NCBI RefSeq assembly: GCF_000173915.1
Contig: NZ_ACDZ02000002.1
Coordinates: 1-39,104 of the forward strand
Direction of reading: 5' to 3'
DNA length: 39,104 nucleotides
From: Gemella haemolysans ATCC 10379
GTDB lineage: Bacteria; Bacillota; Bacilli; Staphylococcales; Gemellaceae
Positions 17,878-27,062 of the stretch are shown here, in pieces (within the stretch, counting starts at the first letter, position 1; the number at the start of each line of letters is the position of its first letter). A model generated the notes under the pieces. That model was not told where the DNA came from. It did not search any database and was given only the letters and a program-made list of their open reading frames with translations. Both the position numbers and the translations under genes were made by a program.

Positions 17878-19074
17878 TTATTTATTTGATAATGAATCAA
17901 TTCCTGGTAATACTTTTCCTTCTAGGTATTCTAGAGAAGCTCCCCCACCTGTAGAAATGTGTGAGAATTTTTCTGCATATCCTAAAGAAATAGCTGCTGT
18001 TGCACTATCTCCACCACCAATGATAGTAGTAGCTCCTTCTAAGTGAGCAATAGCTTCACATACACCAATTGTACCTTTTGCAAAGTTTGGCATTTCGAAC
18101 ACACCCATTGGCCCGTTCCAAATTACAGTTTTTGCTCCCTCAAGAGTGTTTTTGAATAATTCAACAGATTTAGGACCAATATCTAATCCTTCTTCATCAG
18201 GCTGAATATCACCTTCAGCAACACGGCTAGGTGCATCATTTGAGAACTCTTTAGCTACAACTGTATCGATTGGTAATACTAATTTATCACCAGCTTTTGC
18301 CATAAGTTCACGAGCATATTCAACTTTATCATCTTCACAAAGTGAAATCCCGATTTCTTTACCTTGTGCTTTCATGAAAGTATAAGCCATACCTCCACCG
18401 ATGATTACTTTATCAGCTTTATCTAATAAGTTTTCAATTACTGCAATTTTATCAGAAACTTTTGCTCCACCTAAAATCGCAACAAGTGGTCTTTCTGGAT
18501 TATCAACTGCTCCACCGATAAATTTAATTTCTTTATCTACTAGGAATCCAGAAGCAGAGTTCCCTTCACCAATGTTAGATGCAATACCAACGTTTGAAGC
18601 GTGAGCACGGTGAGCTGTACCGAATGCATCGTTTACATACACATCACCTAGAGAAGCCCAATATTTAGCAAGTTCTGGATCATTTTTAGATTCTTTTTTA
18701 CCATCTACATCTTCGAAACGAGTGTTTTCGAACATTAAGATTTCACCTTCATTTAATCCTTTAACCGCTGCTTCTAATTCAGCTCCGCGAGTTTCAGCTA
18801 CGAATTTTACTTCTTTACCTAATAGTTCTGATAATCTTTTAGCAACTGGCGCTAAACTTTTTGAAGCTTTATCAGCTTCTTCTTTAACACGTCCTAAGTG
18901 AGAGAACGCTACTACTTTAGCTCCTTGATTTAAAGCATACTCAATAGTTGGTAATGCTGCAGTAATACGATTATCGTTTGTAATTACACCATCTTTTAAA
19001 GGCACGTTGAAATCAACACGCATTAAGACAGTTTTCCCTTGTAAGTTACCTAAGTCTTTAATAGATTTCTTCAT
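17878..19074 (-). CDS. pgk: Phosphoglycerate kinase, 398 aa
   Basis: Transfers phosphate from 1,3-bisphosphoglycerate to [15 protein letters not shown] near residue 18 is the family signature. [18 protein letters not shown] and the C-terminal IGGGDSATA complete the substrate and nucleotide sites. Length is typical. ATG is preceded by AAAGGAG. A 96-base spacer with a perfect hairpin separates it from gap, a common way of giving the gap message a different stability. Confidence 0.98.
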   Translation of the reverse strand: MKKSIKDLGNLQGKTVLMRVDFNVPLKDGVITNDNRITAALPTIEYALNQGAKVVAFSHLGRVKEEADKASKSLAPVAKRLSELLGKEVKFVAETRGAELEAAVKGLNEGEILMFENTRFEDVDGKKESKNDPELAKYWASLGDVYVNDAFGTAHRAHASNVGIASNIGEGNSASGFLVDKEIKFIGGAVDNPERPLVAILGGAKVSDKIAVIENLLDKADKVIIGGGMAYTFMKAQGKEIGISLCEDDKVEYARELMAKAGDKLVLPIDTVVAKEFSNDAPSRVAEGDIQPDEEGLDIGPKSVELFKNTLEGAKTVIWNGPMGVFEMPNFAKGTIGVCEAIAHLEGATTIIGGGDSATAAISLGYAEKFSHISTGGGASLEYLEGKVLPGIDSLSNK

Positions 19075-19112
19075 GGAAAGCTCCTTTTAAATATTTTTGG
19101 AATATATGAGAC

Positions 19113-19142
19113 AAGATATAAGTCAAAATCAACTTATATCTT
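19113..19142 (-). other. Hairpin in the gap-pgk spacer
   Basis: AAGATATAAGT (19113-19123) pairs perfectly with ACTTATATCTT (19132-19142) around an 8-base loop. No T-run follows in the minus direction, so it is unlikely to be a terminator. In relatives the cggR-gap message is processed and gap is stabilised; this stem is a candidate 3'-end stabiliser for gap. Confidence 0.6.
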
Positions 19143-19170
19143 ATCTACTCTTATTTATTACCTAATTAGA

Positions 19171-20178
19171 TTATTTGATTAATCCTGCAAAGTATTTTAA
19201 TGTTCTTACTAATTGAGCAGTGTAAGACATTTCGTTATCGTACCAAGATACAACTTTAACTAGTTGTTTGTCTCCAACTGTTAATACTTTTGTTTGAGTT
19301 GCATCGAATAATGATCCATAAGAAATTCCTACGATATCAGAAGATACGATTGGATCTACGTTATAACCAAATGATTCGTTAGCCGCAGCTTCCATAGCAG
19401 CATTAATTTCTTCAGCTGTAACAGTTTTTTCAACTACAGCTACTAATTCAGTTAATGATCCTGTTGGTACAGGTACACGTTGAGCAGCTCCATCTAATTT
19501 ACCGTTTAATTCTGGGATTACTAATCCGATTGCTTTAGCAGCACCAGTTGTATTAGGTACAATGTTCTCAGCTGCAGCACGAGCACGACGTAAATCTCCA
19601 CCGCGGTGAGGTGCGTCAAGTGTGTTTTGGTCTCCAGTATATCCGTGGATAGTTGTCATTAATCCTTCTACAACTGTGAATTTGTCGTTTAATACTTTAG
19701 CCATTGGAGCTAAACAGTTAGTAGTACATGAAGCACCAGAGATAACTGTTTCAGATCCATCTAAAATTTCGTGGTTTACGTTGTAAACTACTGTTTTAAC
19801 GTCATTTCCACCTGGAGCAGAAATTACAACTTTTTTAGCTCCTGCTTTAACGTGAGCTTCAGCTTTTTCTTTAGAAGTGAAGAAACCAGTACATTCTAAT
19901 ACTACGTCTACTCCTAATTCTCCCCATGGTAATTCAGCTGGGTTTGGATTAGCGAAAGCTTTGATTTCTTTACCGTTTACTACGATACTTCCTTCTGCTG
20001 CTGATACTTCTCCATCAAAACGACCTTGAGTTGTATCATATTTTAATAAGTGAACTAGTTGAGCAACTGGTGTTAAATCGTTAATTGCTACTACTTCAAT
20101 CCCTTCTACATTTTGGATTCTTCTTAATGCAAGACGTCCAATACGTCCAAATCCGTTAATTGCTACTTTTACTGTCAT
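19171..20178 (-). CDS. gapA: Glyceraldehyde-3-phosphate dehydrogenase, 335 aa
   Basis: NAD-dependent glycolytic GAPDH. The Rossmann start [16 protein letters not shown] is at residues 4-19. [12 protein letters not shown] near residue 148 carries the catalytic Cys, with the His in the next strand. NAD preference is expected from the position after cggR. The first ATG follows TAGGAGG. It lies 13 bases after cggR and is therefore co-transcribed under CggR control. Confidence 0.98.
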   Translation of the reverse strand: MTVKVAINGFGRIGRLALRRIQNVEGIEVVAINDLTPVAQLVHLLKYDTTQGRFDGEVSAAEGSIVVNGKEIKAFANPNPAELPWGELGVDVVLECTGFFTSKEKAEAHVKAGAKKVVISAPGGNDVKTVVYNVNHEILDGSETVISGASCTTNCLAPMAKVLNDKFTVVEGLMTTIHGYTGDQNTLDAPHRGGDLRRARAAAENIVPNTTGAAKAIGLVIPELNGKLDGAAQRVPVPTGSLTELVAVVEKTVTAEEINAAMEAAANESFGYNVDPIVSSDIVGISYGSLFDATQTKVLTVGDKQLVKVVSWYDNEMSYTAQLVRTLKYFAGLIK

Positions 20179-20191
20179 TTTTTAGTTCCTC

Positions 20192-21238
20192 CTAAAAATT
20201 TTTATTAACTTTTTTTATTATTTTTTTGCAAATAGCCTCGTCAATAATTAGCGTTGCATTTGCCGGTTTAGTGTTTAGATAACTATACACCGCATCAGCT
20301 TTCGCTTCTCCACCAACTATCGTAAAGACATTATCAATGCCATTAACATCTTTAAAACTCATACCTATAGTAGAGGTTTTAAATATCTCACCGCCGTTCT
20401 CATCGAAATAACTTCCAAATGATTCACTAACAGCTTTTTTCTCATTTAACACTTCTAAAACTTCTTTAGACGATTTACGTCTTTCTGCCATTTCAAAAGC
20501 ATTTCCTATACTATGGATAATTATGGATGTTTTTTCTATAACATCAAGTGCATTTTTTACAACAGGCTCTTTTATAAGCTCCTCTAATGCTTTTTGTCCT
20601 ATATTATCTGGAGCGTGTAACAATTGATATGCATGACCAGAATTTTTAGCCATTTTAGAAGCTATATCATTTGCTTGATACTCAGTATCCACCACAGATA
20701 GACCACCTCTTATCGGTGTTATAGTAACATTTTTTCCATAACCAAATGTTGCATTAGCTTTGCCGGCTATGTAGTACATTGTACTTCCTCCGCTAACTCC
20801 AATTACGCAATCTTTAGTTATTTTAGCATTAACCTTATCCAAAAGCAGGCTTGTCATTTCTTCTCTAGTGGCTTCATTATTAATAAAGTCACCAGCAACT
20901 ATATGAACTTGTTTTAATGAAAAATGGTTCTTTATAAAACTTCTTTCTTTTGCGAAGACATCGTTTATAACCGCTTCTTTTATCTCTAGAAGAAGAATCT
21001 CTCCTTTTTCAGTAACACTCATTCCTGTAGCATTTTTTGTAATCAACCCTAACTTGGATAAAACTTCACATTCTGTACGTAATTGCCTTTCTGTCATATT
21101 GATAAAATTCAATAATGTTTTTCGACCAACAGGTTGATTAACTTTAATTGTAACCAATAGTTCATATCTATTATTAAATTTCATAAACATTTCAGGCACG
21201 AGTCTACTTTGCATATGTAACAAATGTAAAATATCCAT
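20192..21238 (-). CDS. cggR: Central glycolytic genes regulator CggR, 348 aa
   Basis: A DeoR/SorC-family repressor of the gapA operon whose effector in Bacillus is fructose-1,6-bisphosphate. The N-terminal helix-turn-helix domain (residues about 25-80, including GRKTLLNFINMTERQLRTECEVL) is followed by the sugar-binding domain with VIGVSGGSTMYYIAGKAN and RGGLSVVDTEYQANDIA. It is the first gene of its operon. A double palindromic operator and promoter lie just upstream (21275-21372). The gene ends 13 bases before gapA with a TAG. Confidence 0.95.
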   Translation of the reverse strand: MDILHLLHMQSRLVPEMFMKFNNRYELLVTIKVNQPVGRKTLLNFINMTERQLRTECEVLSKLGLITKNATGMSVTEKGEILLLEIKEAVINDVFAKERSFIKNHFSLKQVHIVAGDFINNEATREEMTSLLLDKVNAKITKDCVIGVSGGSTMYYIAGKANATFGYGKNVTITPIRGGLSVVDTEYQANDIASKMAKNSGHAYQLLHAPDNIGQKALEELIKEPVVKNALDVIEKTSIIIHSIGNAFEMAERRKSSKEVLEVLNEKKAVSESFGSYFDENGGEIFKTSTIGMSFKDVNGIDNVFTIVGGEAKADAVYSYLNTKPANATLIIDEAICKKIIKKVNKNF

Positions 21239-21274
21239 CTTATGTTTCCCCTATAGAATTGAAAATTTATTTAT

Positions 21275-21309
21275 GGACATGACTTGTCCGGTTAGGTCGT
21301 TTCCCGACC
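21275..21309 (-). promoter_or_regulatory. CggR operator (tandem palindromes)
   Basis: Minus strand GGTCG-GGAAA-CGACC, then a 5-base gap, then GGACA-AGTCA-TGTCC. Two palindromes in tandem, containing CGGGA and TGTCC elements, fit the CggR operator of Bacillus, although the left one is shortened. It is downstream of the predicted start site, as expected for a CggR roadblock. Confidence 0.7.
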
Positions 21310-21343
21310 AACTTATTTTAAAAAAATAAACTTTCTGATTAAA

Positions 21344-21372
21344 ATTATAGCAAAGACCTAACAAAAAATCAA
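21344..21372 (-). promoter_or_regulatory. cggR operon promoter
   Basis: TTGATT (21372-21367) and TATAAT (21349-21344) with a 17-base spacer on the minus strand. The start would be near 21337, giving an untranslated region of about 100 bases that contains the operator. Confidence 0.85.
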
Positions 21373-21409
21373 GTCCTTACAGAAAAATTTCAATCAAAAA
21401 ATTCATTTT

Positions 21410-22036
21410 TTATTTCAAGATTGTTAGTAATTCAATTTGGATTATGAAATAAAATACAAATATCATTTCATATTCTTTATAATCTATTGGTAACTCAGAG
21501 ATGTATTGGCTAGGATAATTTACTTCAATATCTTTTTTCAAGTCAGCGACGTTAATATTATCAAAATTGTATCTAGCAAGTAAGTTCTCTAATTCACTGT
21601 CACTATAATAGAATATTTTCTTAATTTTTGAAGAAAATAAACTATCAGCAAATGTTATATTCTCTAATACAGTTAATACTGATTGTAAGTCGTGCGCTGC
21701 TTTATTAGAATTTTCCGAAATAATACTGTATAGCTTTTTCAATAAAAGTCTAGGAATTTTATACTTTAATTCTAAAACTTCAAAATCTACTTCTCCTGTT
21801 TTTTCCTTATTATTTTCTTTTTTAACTATTTTTGACTTAACTACTTGATTAGCATTCTTATCAACAAAAACTACGAATTCATCTTCTATATCTAATATTT
21901 CATTTTTACTAAACTCAGTTTCCCTATCTAAGTTTTTTAATGTTTTTTCTTGATCTAATTTTTGGTAAGGTCGCTTAAATTTATTTTCATCTAATAGATA
22001 AAAACCTCTATACGACTTATGATATTTAAATTTCAA
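21410..22036 (-). CDS. Hypothetical protein, 208 aa
   Basis: Not recognised; probably lineage-specific. The protein is rich in Lys, Glu and Asn. It opens with FKYHKSYRGFYLLDENKFKRPYQ, continues with an acidic/Lys-rich segment to about residue 90, and ends in a hydrophobic stretch MIFVFYFIIQIELLTIL (about 190-207) that could be a membrane anchor or a buried helix. The start is TTG at 22036-22034 behind GAGGTG. Its own promoter lies at 22071-22099. It sits as a single gene between the cggR promoter and ansA; no function is proposed. Confidence 0.8.
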   Translation of the reverse strand: MKFKYHKSYRGFYLLDENKFKRPYQKLDQEKTLKNLDRETEFSKNEILDIEDEFVVFVDKNANQVVKSKIVKKENNKEKTGEVDFEVLELKYKIPRLLLKKLYSIISENSNKAAHDLQSVLTVLENITFADSLFSSKIKKIFYYSDSELENLLARYNFDNINVADLKKDIEVNYPSQYISELPIDYKEYEMIFVFYFIIQIELLTILK

Positions 22037-22070
22037 TTTTACACCTCTATCCTAATTTTAATCTTTTAAT

Positions 22071-22099
22071 ATACTACCATAATTGCAAAAAATATTCAA
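22071..22099 (-). promoter_or_regulatory. Promoter of the 208-aa gene
   Basis: TTGAAT (22099-22094) and TAGTAT (22076-22071) with a 17-base spacer on the minus strand, about 35 bases before the TTG start. Confidence 0.65.
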
Positions 22100-22134
22100 C
22101 CTTCTACGCATATTAGTATCAATTCTAAAAATTA

Positions 22135-23097
22135 CTAGAACAACTCTCGTAACCTATCAAACGGAATACCCGCCTCTAATAAAATCATTAATTTAATTCT
22201 AGCTTTTTGACCACTTAGTCCAGTTGTAAAAATAACCCCATCTTGTTGGAATCTTTTTCCTCCACCTTCATAGTCATAAACATCTTGAGTTACTCCATTA
22301 AAAGCACGGGAAACGAAAACAACAGGGATATTTTTTTCAATACAGTTTCTAATTGCTGGGACAGTTTTGGGAGGTAAGTTTCCTGCTCCTAAAGCTTCTA
22401 TTACTAGACCGTCTACTCCTAATTCAACAACAGCATCAATTAACTCTCCATCCATTCCAGCATACGCTTTTAATAGATATACTCTTTTTTCTGTAGTACT
22501 AACATTATAATGCTCTTCTTTTATCAATTTTTGGAAATATATAACATTGTTTTTTGATACAAGGCCTATTGGACCAAATGTTGGGGTTTGAAACGTAGCA
22601 ACATTGGTTGTATGCGTCTTAGTAACATAGGTCGCCGTATGAACTTCATCATTCATCACTACTAAAACTCCCTTATCGATACTTTCATCATCGGTAGCAA
22701 CTACTAAAGAACTTCTAAGATTTGCTAGCCCGTCTGCTCCTATTTCATTACTTGAACGCATAGCTCCAGTTATAACAATTGGAATATTTACATCTAGAGT
22801 TAACTCTAGATAATATGCTGTTTCTTCAAGAGTATCCGTACCATGAGTAACCACTACACCATCATACCCTTCTTGAACAGCTTTGTTTATTCTGTTTTTA
22901 ATACCTAACATTTCATTTTGAGTTATTTGAGGTGATGCTAGATGGTATAAATCTTCAACATGCAAATCTCCAATATAAGAGAATATGTTTCCACCAGCAC
23001 CTATAGGATTACTATCAGTTGGAGCAACTTTCCCAGTTCTCTGGTCCTCGCTCATAGAAATAGTACCCCCTGTATTTAGTATTAGTATTTTTTTCAA
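22135..23097 (-). CDS. ansA: L-asparaginase, type I, 320 aa
   Basis: Hydrolyses L-asparagine to aspartate and ammonia. The first catalytic Thr is in ILNTGGTISMSED (residues 5-17), the second in VVTHGTDTLEETAYYLE near residue 84, with the Asp-Lys pair of the AnsA fold further on. There is no signal peptide, so it is the cytosolic type I enzyme. It lies 15 bases after the carbonic anhydrase gene and is co-transcribed with it. Start ATG follows AGAGGGGAA, with TTAAG next to the start. Confidence 0.95.
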   Translation of the reverse strand: MKKILILNTGGTISMSEDQRTGKVAPTDSNPIGAGGNIFSYIGDLHVEDLYHLASPQITQNEMLGIKNRINKAVQEGYDGVVVTHGTDTLEETAYYLELTLDVNIPIVITGAMRSSNEIGADGLANLRSSLVVATDDESIDKGVLVVMNDEVHTATYVTKTHTTNVATFQTPTFGPIGLVSKNNVIYFQKLIKEEHYNVSTTEKRVYLLKAYAGMDGELIDAVVELGVDGLVIEALGAGNLPPKTVPAIRNCIEKNIPVVFVSRAFNGVTQDVYDYEGGGKRFQQDGVIFTTGLSGQKARIKLMILLEAGIPFDRLRELF

Positions 23098-23112
23098 CTT
23101 AAGTTCCCCTCT

Positions 23113-23688
23113 CTAATTCCTTAAATTATTATATCCATTTACAACTAAGTCTACTTTTCCATTTTCTGGATTAATAACTAATCCGTGAACTGGTACATCT
23201 TTTGGAATCAATGGATGTTTTGTTATCATATCAACGTCGTGCGCCACACTTTCATTAACATCATCAAAACCATGTAACCATGAACTTAAATCAAGTCCTG
23301 AATACTGCAAAATATCTAAAGTTTCCTTACCTACACCTCTATTCTGCATTTTTTCCATAATTAAATTAGTATCTATATTTTGCATACCACAATCATGATG
23401 TCCCATAACGATAATCTCATCTGCTTTTAGCATATAAACTGCTATTATCAAACTTCTCATTATTGAACCGAATGGGTGAGTTAAAATTGCACCAGCATTT
23501 TTTACTACTTTCACGTCTCCTGAAGATAAGTTTAGGGATTTTGTTGCTAACTCCACTAATCTTGTATCCATACATGTAAACATCACTACTCTCTTTGCAG
23601 GATATTTATCTTCCGTTTTATATTTTTGATATTCCTCAAATCTCACAAAATATTCATTATACTCTAACATTGAATCTAAAAGTCTCAT
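23113..23688 (-). CDS. Beta-class carbonic anhydrase, 191 aa
   Basis: Reversible hydration of CO2 to bicarbonate. Zinc ligands are Cys39 and Asp41 in VMFTCMDTRL and the His and Cys in VMGHHDCGMQ near residue 97-101. The size and the absence of a signal peptide match cytosolic beta-class enzymes of Bacillota. The gene starts the CA-ansA operon behind a good promoter (23731-23759). A link to anaplerosis or pH homeostasis is only general inference. Asparaginase downstream releases ammonia. Confidence 0.9.
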   Translation of the reverse strand: MRLLDSMLEYNEYFVRFEEYQKYKTEDKYPAKRVVMFTCMDTRLVELATKSLNLSSGDVKVVKNAGAILTHPFGSIMRSLIIAVYMLKADEIIVMGHHDCGMQNIDTNLIMEKMQNRGVGKETLDILQYSGLDLSSWLHGFDDVNESVAHDVDMITKHPLIPKDVPVHGLVINPENGKVDLVVNGYNNLRN

Positions 23689-23730
23689 TTATTGCTCCTT
23701 TTCAAACTCTCTATTTTTATTCACCTTTTC

Positions 23731-23759
23731 ATTATACTACACATATCTGATATCGTAAA
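23731..23759 (-). promoter_or_regulatory. Promoter of the carbonic anhydrase-ansA operon
   Basis: TTTACG (23759-23754) and TATAAT (23736-23731) with a 17-base spacer on the minus strand, about 45 bases before the start codon. Confidence 0.7.
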
Positions 23760-23800
23760 CTTTGCAATTCTAACGCCTAAACTTTCAAATTATAAAAATT

Positions 23801-23836
23801 AAATGTACTGTATGACTTTACTCACACAATACATTT
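23801..23836 (-). terminator. zwf/gnd operon terminator (candidate)
   Basis: AAATGTA (23801-23807) pairs with TACATTT (23830-23836), with further weak pairing inside. Minus-direction sequence after the stem is AATTTTTAT. It lies just after the zwf stop. The stem is weaker than the other terminators here. Confidence 0.5.
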
Positions 23837-23842
23837 AATAAT

Positions 23843-25234
23843 CTATTTAACCCAATTAACTAGTTTGTCAGCTTCTTTAGGACCTTTTGAACCTTGTTCA
23901 TAAGTATATAATGGAGAACCTTGTTCTTCGTACTTAGCTATTAAGTCATTTACAAATGTCCATGAAGCTACAATTTGATCCCATTGCGAGAACAAAGAAC
24001 GATCCCCTTTAAAACACGCGTCTAATAATCTTTCGTATGCTTCAGGAGTATTTATTCTATTTTCTAAAATACAACTTTGGCAAAAATCTAGTGAAATCTG
24101 CTGAAGCTCTTTTTCTGTTCCCGGTTTTTTCGCATTAAATTGGAAATAAACACCCTCATCTGGTTGTATTCTAATTATCAATACATTACCAGGCACATCT
24201 CCAACAGCTTTAAATTGAACAACAACTTGAGTTTCACGGCTATCCATTTTCTTACCTGTTCTTATGAAAAATGGTACACCTTGCCAACGCTCATTATCTA
24301 CATATAATTTAAGAGCTGCATATGTTTCCGTCTTAGAATCAGCAGGAATATTTTCTTCTTGTAGATATCCTTCATACTGCCCCATTACTAAACTGTCACG
24401 AACATCTTCAATTGGTTTAAGCGCTGAGAGAAGATTATACTGACTTTCATGAATTCTACTACTTTCTGTCCCCTTAGGTTCTTCCATAGCTACTAGTGAT
24501 AATACTTGTAGCAAATGATTTTGAACCATATCTTTTAAGGCTCCACTCTTATCGTAGTAACTAGCTCTAGTCCCTACACCTACTGTTTCAGCAGCAGTAA
24601 TTTGAACATTTTCGATGAAATCTTTATTCCAAATACCTTTGAATATTATATTTTTAAAACGTAAAGAAAGAATGTTTTGAATCATTTCTTTACCTAAGTA
24701 ATGATCAATATGATAAATTTCATCTTGATTGAAGAATTTTTCAAGCTCATTATTTAATAATCCCGCTTTTTCTAAATCTTCTCCGAATGGTTTCTCAATA
24801 ATAACCTTCGCATTATTTTCAGAACAATGTTTTTTAAGTCCATTCGTAATAGTCATGAAAAATGAAGGTGCTACCGCAAAATAGTATACATGGTTTTGTA
24901 TGTCTTCTCTTGCATAAAACTCTTGAAGCATTGCATAATCGTCTTCATTCGTCATATTCATTTTGAAATAAATAATTCTCTTAGCATAAGATTCAAATTG
25001 TTCATCATCAAACTTAGTACGAGCATGTTCTTTTACCCAATTACGAACAATATTAATATAATCCGCTTGCGAGTATTCTCTACGTCCAATTACAACAATC
25101 TTAAAATCATCGGCTAATTTACCTAATCCATTTAAGTTATATAATGCAGGCAACAGTTTTCTGTATGTTAAATCTCCTGTACCCCCAAAAAGTGTTATAG
25201 CTGTTTTATTTCTCATTGTTTCCAACCCAGTCAT
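23843..25234 (-). CDS. zwf: Glucose-6-phosphate 1-dehydrogenase, about 463 aa
   Basis: First step of the oxidative pentose phosphate pathway, making NADPH. The nucleotide loop is FGGTGDLTYRKLLPALYN (Thr where the usual form has Ser). The active site His is in YHIDHYLGKEMIQN. I chose ATG 25234-25232 (MTGLETMRNKT), which follows AAGGAAG at about 8 bases. Longer forms from 25291 reach back into gnd without a better ribosome binding site. The start overlaps the end of gnd by 29 bases, so zwf is translationally linked to gnd. The order gnd-zwf with overlap suggests equal expression of both NADPH steps. Confidence 0.95.
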   Translation of the reverse strand: MTGLETMRNKTAITLFGGTGDLTYRKLLPALYNLNGLGKLADDFKIVVIGRREYSQADYINIVRNWVKEHARTKFDDEQFESYAKRIIYFKMNMTNEDDYAMLQEFYAREDIQNHVYYFAVAPSFFMTITNGLKKHCSENNAKVIIEKPFGEDLEKAGLLNNELEKFFNQDEIYHIDHYLGKEMIQNILSLRFKNIIFKGIWNKDFIENVQITAAETVGVGTRASYYDKSGALKDMVQNHLLQVLSLVAMEEPKGTESSRIHESQYNLLSALKPIEDVRDSLVMGQYEGYLQEENIPADSKTETYAALKLYVDNERWQGVPFFIRTGKKMDSRETQVVVQFKAVGDVPGNVLIIRIQPDEGVYFQFNAKKPGTEKELQQISLDFCQSCILENRINTPEAYERLLDACFKGDRSLFSQWDQIVASWTFVNDLIAKYEEQGSPLYTYEQGSKGPKEADKLVNWVK

Positions 25235-26618
25235 AGTGATAACTTCCTTCTTTGTCAGTTCTTTCAAAAGTATGTGCTCCAAAATAGTCACGTTGCGCTT
25301 GAATTAAGTTAGCACCACTGTTCGCTGTAGTATAGATATCTAAGTATGAAACTGCAGATGTCATAGCGCTTAGTGGTAATCTGTTAGTAATTGCTAATGC
25401 AGCAACTTCACGTATACTATCTTGTCTTGTTTCGATTACTTCTTTAAAGAATGGATCAAAAATTAAGTTTTCTAATTTTGGATTATTTTGGTATGCTTCG
25501 ATAATGTTTTGTAAGATTTTCGCTTGAATAATACATCCTCCACGGAAAATCTTAGCAATTTGTGAATAATCAAAAGTCCAGTTGTATTCTTTTTCAGCAG
25601 CTTGTAGTAATTTAAATCCTTGTGCATAAGATACAATTTTCGAAATAAACAATGCATCTTTTACAATATTTTTTAATCTTTCTTTATCTTCTACAACTGC
25701 GTAAGGTTTACGAGTAAACTCTTGTTCAGCACGCACACGTTCTTCTTTAAGGTTTGACATATATCTTCCATTTAAAGCAGCTGTAATAACTGATACATCA
25801 ATTCCTAAATCAATAGCTTGTTCGTTAGTCCATTTCCCTGTACCTTTTTGTTGAGATTTATCTAAGATTTTATCTACTAAGTAACTTCCATCTTCTTCTT
25901 TAACTTTGAAGATATTTGCAGTGATTTCAATTAGATAAGATTCTAATTCACCTTTATTCCATTCTTCAAAAGTTTCTTGTAATTCTTCATTAGTAAATCC
26001 ACCTAAGTGTTTAAGAACTTTGTAAGCTTCAGAGATTAATTGCATATCCCCATACTCAATACCATTGTGGACCATTTTCACATAGTGACCTGCTCCACCA
26101 GTTGAAGTGTAGCTACAGCAAGGAACATCGTTAACTTTAGCAGCAATAGCTTCTAAAATTGGACGAATTTCTTCATATGCTTTTTCATCTCCACCAGGCA
26201 TTAAAGCAGGACCAAATCTTGCACCTTCTTCCCCTCCTGATACACCAACACCGAAGTAGTTGATTCCTTTTTCTAATAATAAATCGTATCTTCTTTGAGT
26301 ATCTTTGAAGAATGAATTTCCTCCATCGATAATAATATCACCTTTTTCTAGTAGAGGTGTTAATTGTTCTATTAAACTGTCAACAGCAAACCCAGCTTTA
26401 ACCATTAAAACAACTTTTCTAGGTTTTTCTAGACCGTCAACTAGCTCTTGTAGTGAGTATCTTCCTATTACATTTTTATGTGGGTGCTCCTCTAGCATTT
26501 TATCAACAACTGTTGTTGTTCTATTAAATACCGCAACTTTAAATCCGTTGTCCGCAATATTTAAAGCTAAGTTACTTCCCATTACTGATAAACCAATAAC
26601 TCCTATATTCTGTTTCAT
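25206..26618 (-). CDS. gnd: 6-phosphogluconate dehydrogenase (decarboxylating), 470 aa
   Basis: Oxidises 6-phosphogluconate to ribulose-5-phosphate and CO2. The N-terminal Rossmann motif GVIGLSVMGSNLALNIADNG is at residues 6-25. The substrate site shows GGAGHYVKMVHNGIEYGDMQL near 183-203, and the C-terminus has the DYFGAHTFER signature. Length is typical. Start ATG follows TAGGAGG. It heads the gnd-zwf operon behind an extended -10 promoter. Confidence 0.98.
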   Translation of the reverse strand: MKQNIGVIGLSVMGSNLALNIADNGFKVAVFNRTTTVVDKMLEEHPHKNVIGRYSLQELVDGLEKPRKVVLMVKAGFAVDSLIEQLTPLLEKGDIIIDGGNSFFKDTQRRYDLLLEKGINYFGVGVSGGEEGARFGPALMPGGDEKAYEEIRPILEAIAAKVNDVPCCSYTSTGGAGHYVKMVHNGIEYGDMQLISEAYKVLKHLGGFTNEELQETFEEWNKGELESYLIEITANIFKVKEEDGSYLVDKILDKSQQKGTGKWTNEQAIDLGIDVSVITAALNGRYMSNLKEERVRAEQEFTRKPYAVVEDKERLKNIVKDALFISKIVSYAQGFKLLQAAEKEYNWTFDYSQIAKIFRGGCIIQAKILQNIIEAYQNNPKLENLIFDPFFKEVIETRQDSIREVAALAITNRLPLSAMTSAVSYLDIYTTANSGANLIQAQRDYFGAHTFERTDKEGSYHYDWVGNNEK

Positions 26619-26654
26619 TGATGAACCTCCTAATTATTTCTTATTCTAAAATTA

Positions 26655-26660
26655 TACCAC
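26655..26660 (-). promoter_or_regulatory. gnd-zwf promoter (extended -10)
   Basis: On the minus strand TATAAT follows TGG, an extended TGN -10 element, about 35 bases before the gnd ATG. A recognisable -35 is not obvious. Confidence 0.55.
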
Positions 26661-26979
26661 TAAACATATTGAATATGGAAATAATTTTGCTTGAGAAATT
26701 TTTTCTTATTATTTACTTTAGTTACTTAATGTGTTAAATATTAAATTTAACATTAATCTGTAACAAGTACAAAAGTTTATTTTTATAAAATTAATAATCC
26801 TATTTCTTTTTATATGCGTTTTATTTGCTATATTACAGACATCTATATTTTTTTGTTTTTTTATCTTCTACATTAATTAACACTTATTTTTGAAAATATA
26901 CATATACAATTTTTTTATTAAAATTATTCGAAACAATCTTTAAATATATAAATATATATAAAAAACTTAAACAAAACAC
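26661..26979. other. AT-rich gene-free spacer between the divergent gnd and aldA genes
   Basis: About 320 bases of very AT-rich sequence with runs such as TTTTTTTGTTTTT and repeated ATATA. No plausible gene on either strand. Likely a promoter spacer; curvature-prone A/T tracts may be relevant. Confidence 0.6.
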
Positions 26980-27008
26980 TTGATTTATACTTTTTCATAA
27001 TATATAAT
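26980..27008 (+). promoter_or_regulatory. aldA promoter
   Basis: TTGATT (26980-26985) and TATAAT (27003-27008) with a 17-base spacer. The start would be near 27015, 48 bases before the ATG. Confidence 0.85.
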
Positions 27009-27020
27009 GTTAGCAAGAAA

Positions 27021-27034
27021 TGGTAACGTTTACT
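27021..27034 (+). promoter_or_regulatory. cre-like site at the aldA start region
   Basis: TGGTAACGTTTACT has the CG core and right half of a cre site but a poor left half (about 9 of 12 positions). It lies just after the predicted transcription start, a position for a CcpA roadblock. Confidence 0.45.
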
Positions 27035-27062
27035 TACTAAAAAGAAAAAGGAGAATTAAACT

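Noticed and set aside
25234-25291. Longer zwf N-terminus starting at 25291
   Set aside because: It lies inside gnd, has no good ribosome binding site and adds residues not typical of the family.
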